From contig CALXON010000178.1 of the NCBI GenBank assembly GCA_944389985.1, forward strand, positions 1-5,520: a stretch of DNA of 5,520 bases, read 5' to 3'. This document shows positions 5,483 to 5,520 of the stretch, piece by piece. The notes under the pieces are model-generated. The model worked only from the letters and a program-made list of their open reading frames with translations, did not search any database and was not told the DNA's origin. Position 1 is the first letter of the stretch, and the number at the start of each line of letters is the position of its first letter. This DNA is from an uncultured Spirochaetaceae bacterium (GTDB lineage: Bacteria; Spirochaetota; Spirochaetia; Sphaerochaetales; Sphaerochaetaceae). A program made the position numbers and the translations under genes.

Positions 5483-5520
5483 AAGGGTTTCATCCTGTAA
5501 TGTTTAACTAGCAAACCAAC

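Noticed and set aside
5428..5493. Short minus-strand reading frame of 21 hydrophobic residues ending at TAG 5428-5430
   Set aside because: It lies in the same frame as the Abi-type gene but resembles no family N-terminus, has only a poorly spaced AGG before its ATG, and is short enough to be chance; not called as a gene.
1..5520. CRISPR array, insertion sequence or riboswitch
   Set aside because: No regularly spaced repeats, transposase motifs, terminal inverted repeats or recognisable aptamer were found on either strand.

Overview
The window looks like a piece of a bacterial chromosome of intermediate base composition. Two 60-base samples counted by eye gave about 53% G+C inside the malic enzyme gene and about 33% inside the Abi-type gene at the right. 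The lineage cannot be fixed from these genes. A GntR/FCD regulator, AGGAGG-type ribosome binding sites and TATAAT boxes point to Bacteria. The gene content (malic enzyme, amidohydrolase/peptidase, fumarate-releasing lyase) would suit a fermentative or amino-acid-using organism, but that is inference. The one tRNA does not have its CCA end encoded.

Left part (1-3006, plus strand): a tightly spaced three-gene run. It starts with the 3' two thirds of an argininosuccinate-lyase-superfamily gene, cut by the window edge. A GntR-family regulator of the FadR/FCD type and a short-form malic enzyme follow, each after a 19-base gap, and a hairpin-plus-T-run terminator closes the run. The lyase lacks several residues typical of true ArgH and resembles the paralogous clade that includes lyases acting on other N-substituted aspartates. 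If so, the logic may be: the lyase releases fumarate, a fumarase elsewhere makes malate, malic enzyme makes pyruvate, and the GntR protein senses a pathway compound. The regulator has lost the usual FCD metal-binding histidines.

Middle (3007-4342): an M20-family metallopeptidase/amidohydrolase of the CPS1/PM20D1 type. It has an extended TATAAT box placed so that the transcript should begin at or one base before its ATG, which suggests leaderless translation. Its stop codon lies two bases from the 3' end of a convergent tRNA-Arg(CCG) gene on the minus strand.

Right part (4343-5520): an AT-richer segment with the tRNA promoter, a 9-bp hairpin with an all-T loop, and a minus-strand gene of the Abi_2 (AbiD/AbiF-like) HEPN ribonuclease family, the class linked to abortive infection. 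The HEPN RNxxxH motif is intact, but the reading frame is broken at a run of seven T (A on the coding strand), where one base too many separates the N-terminal third from the rest. The conserved N-terminus also has no canonical start codon behind its in-frame stop. The gene is therefore a decaying pseudogene, a phase-variable or slippage-dependent defence gene, or a victim of homopolymer sequencing error. This is the most interesting locus in the window.
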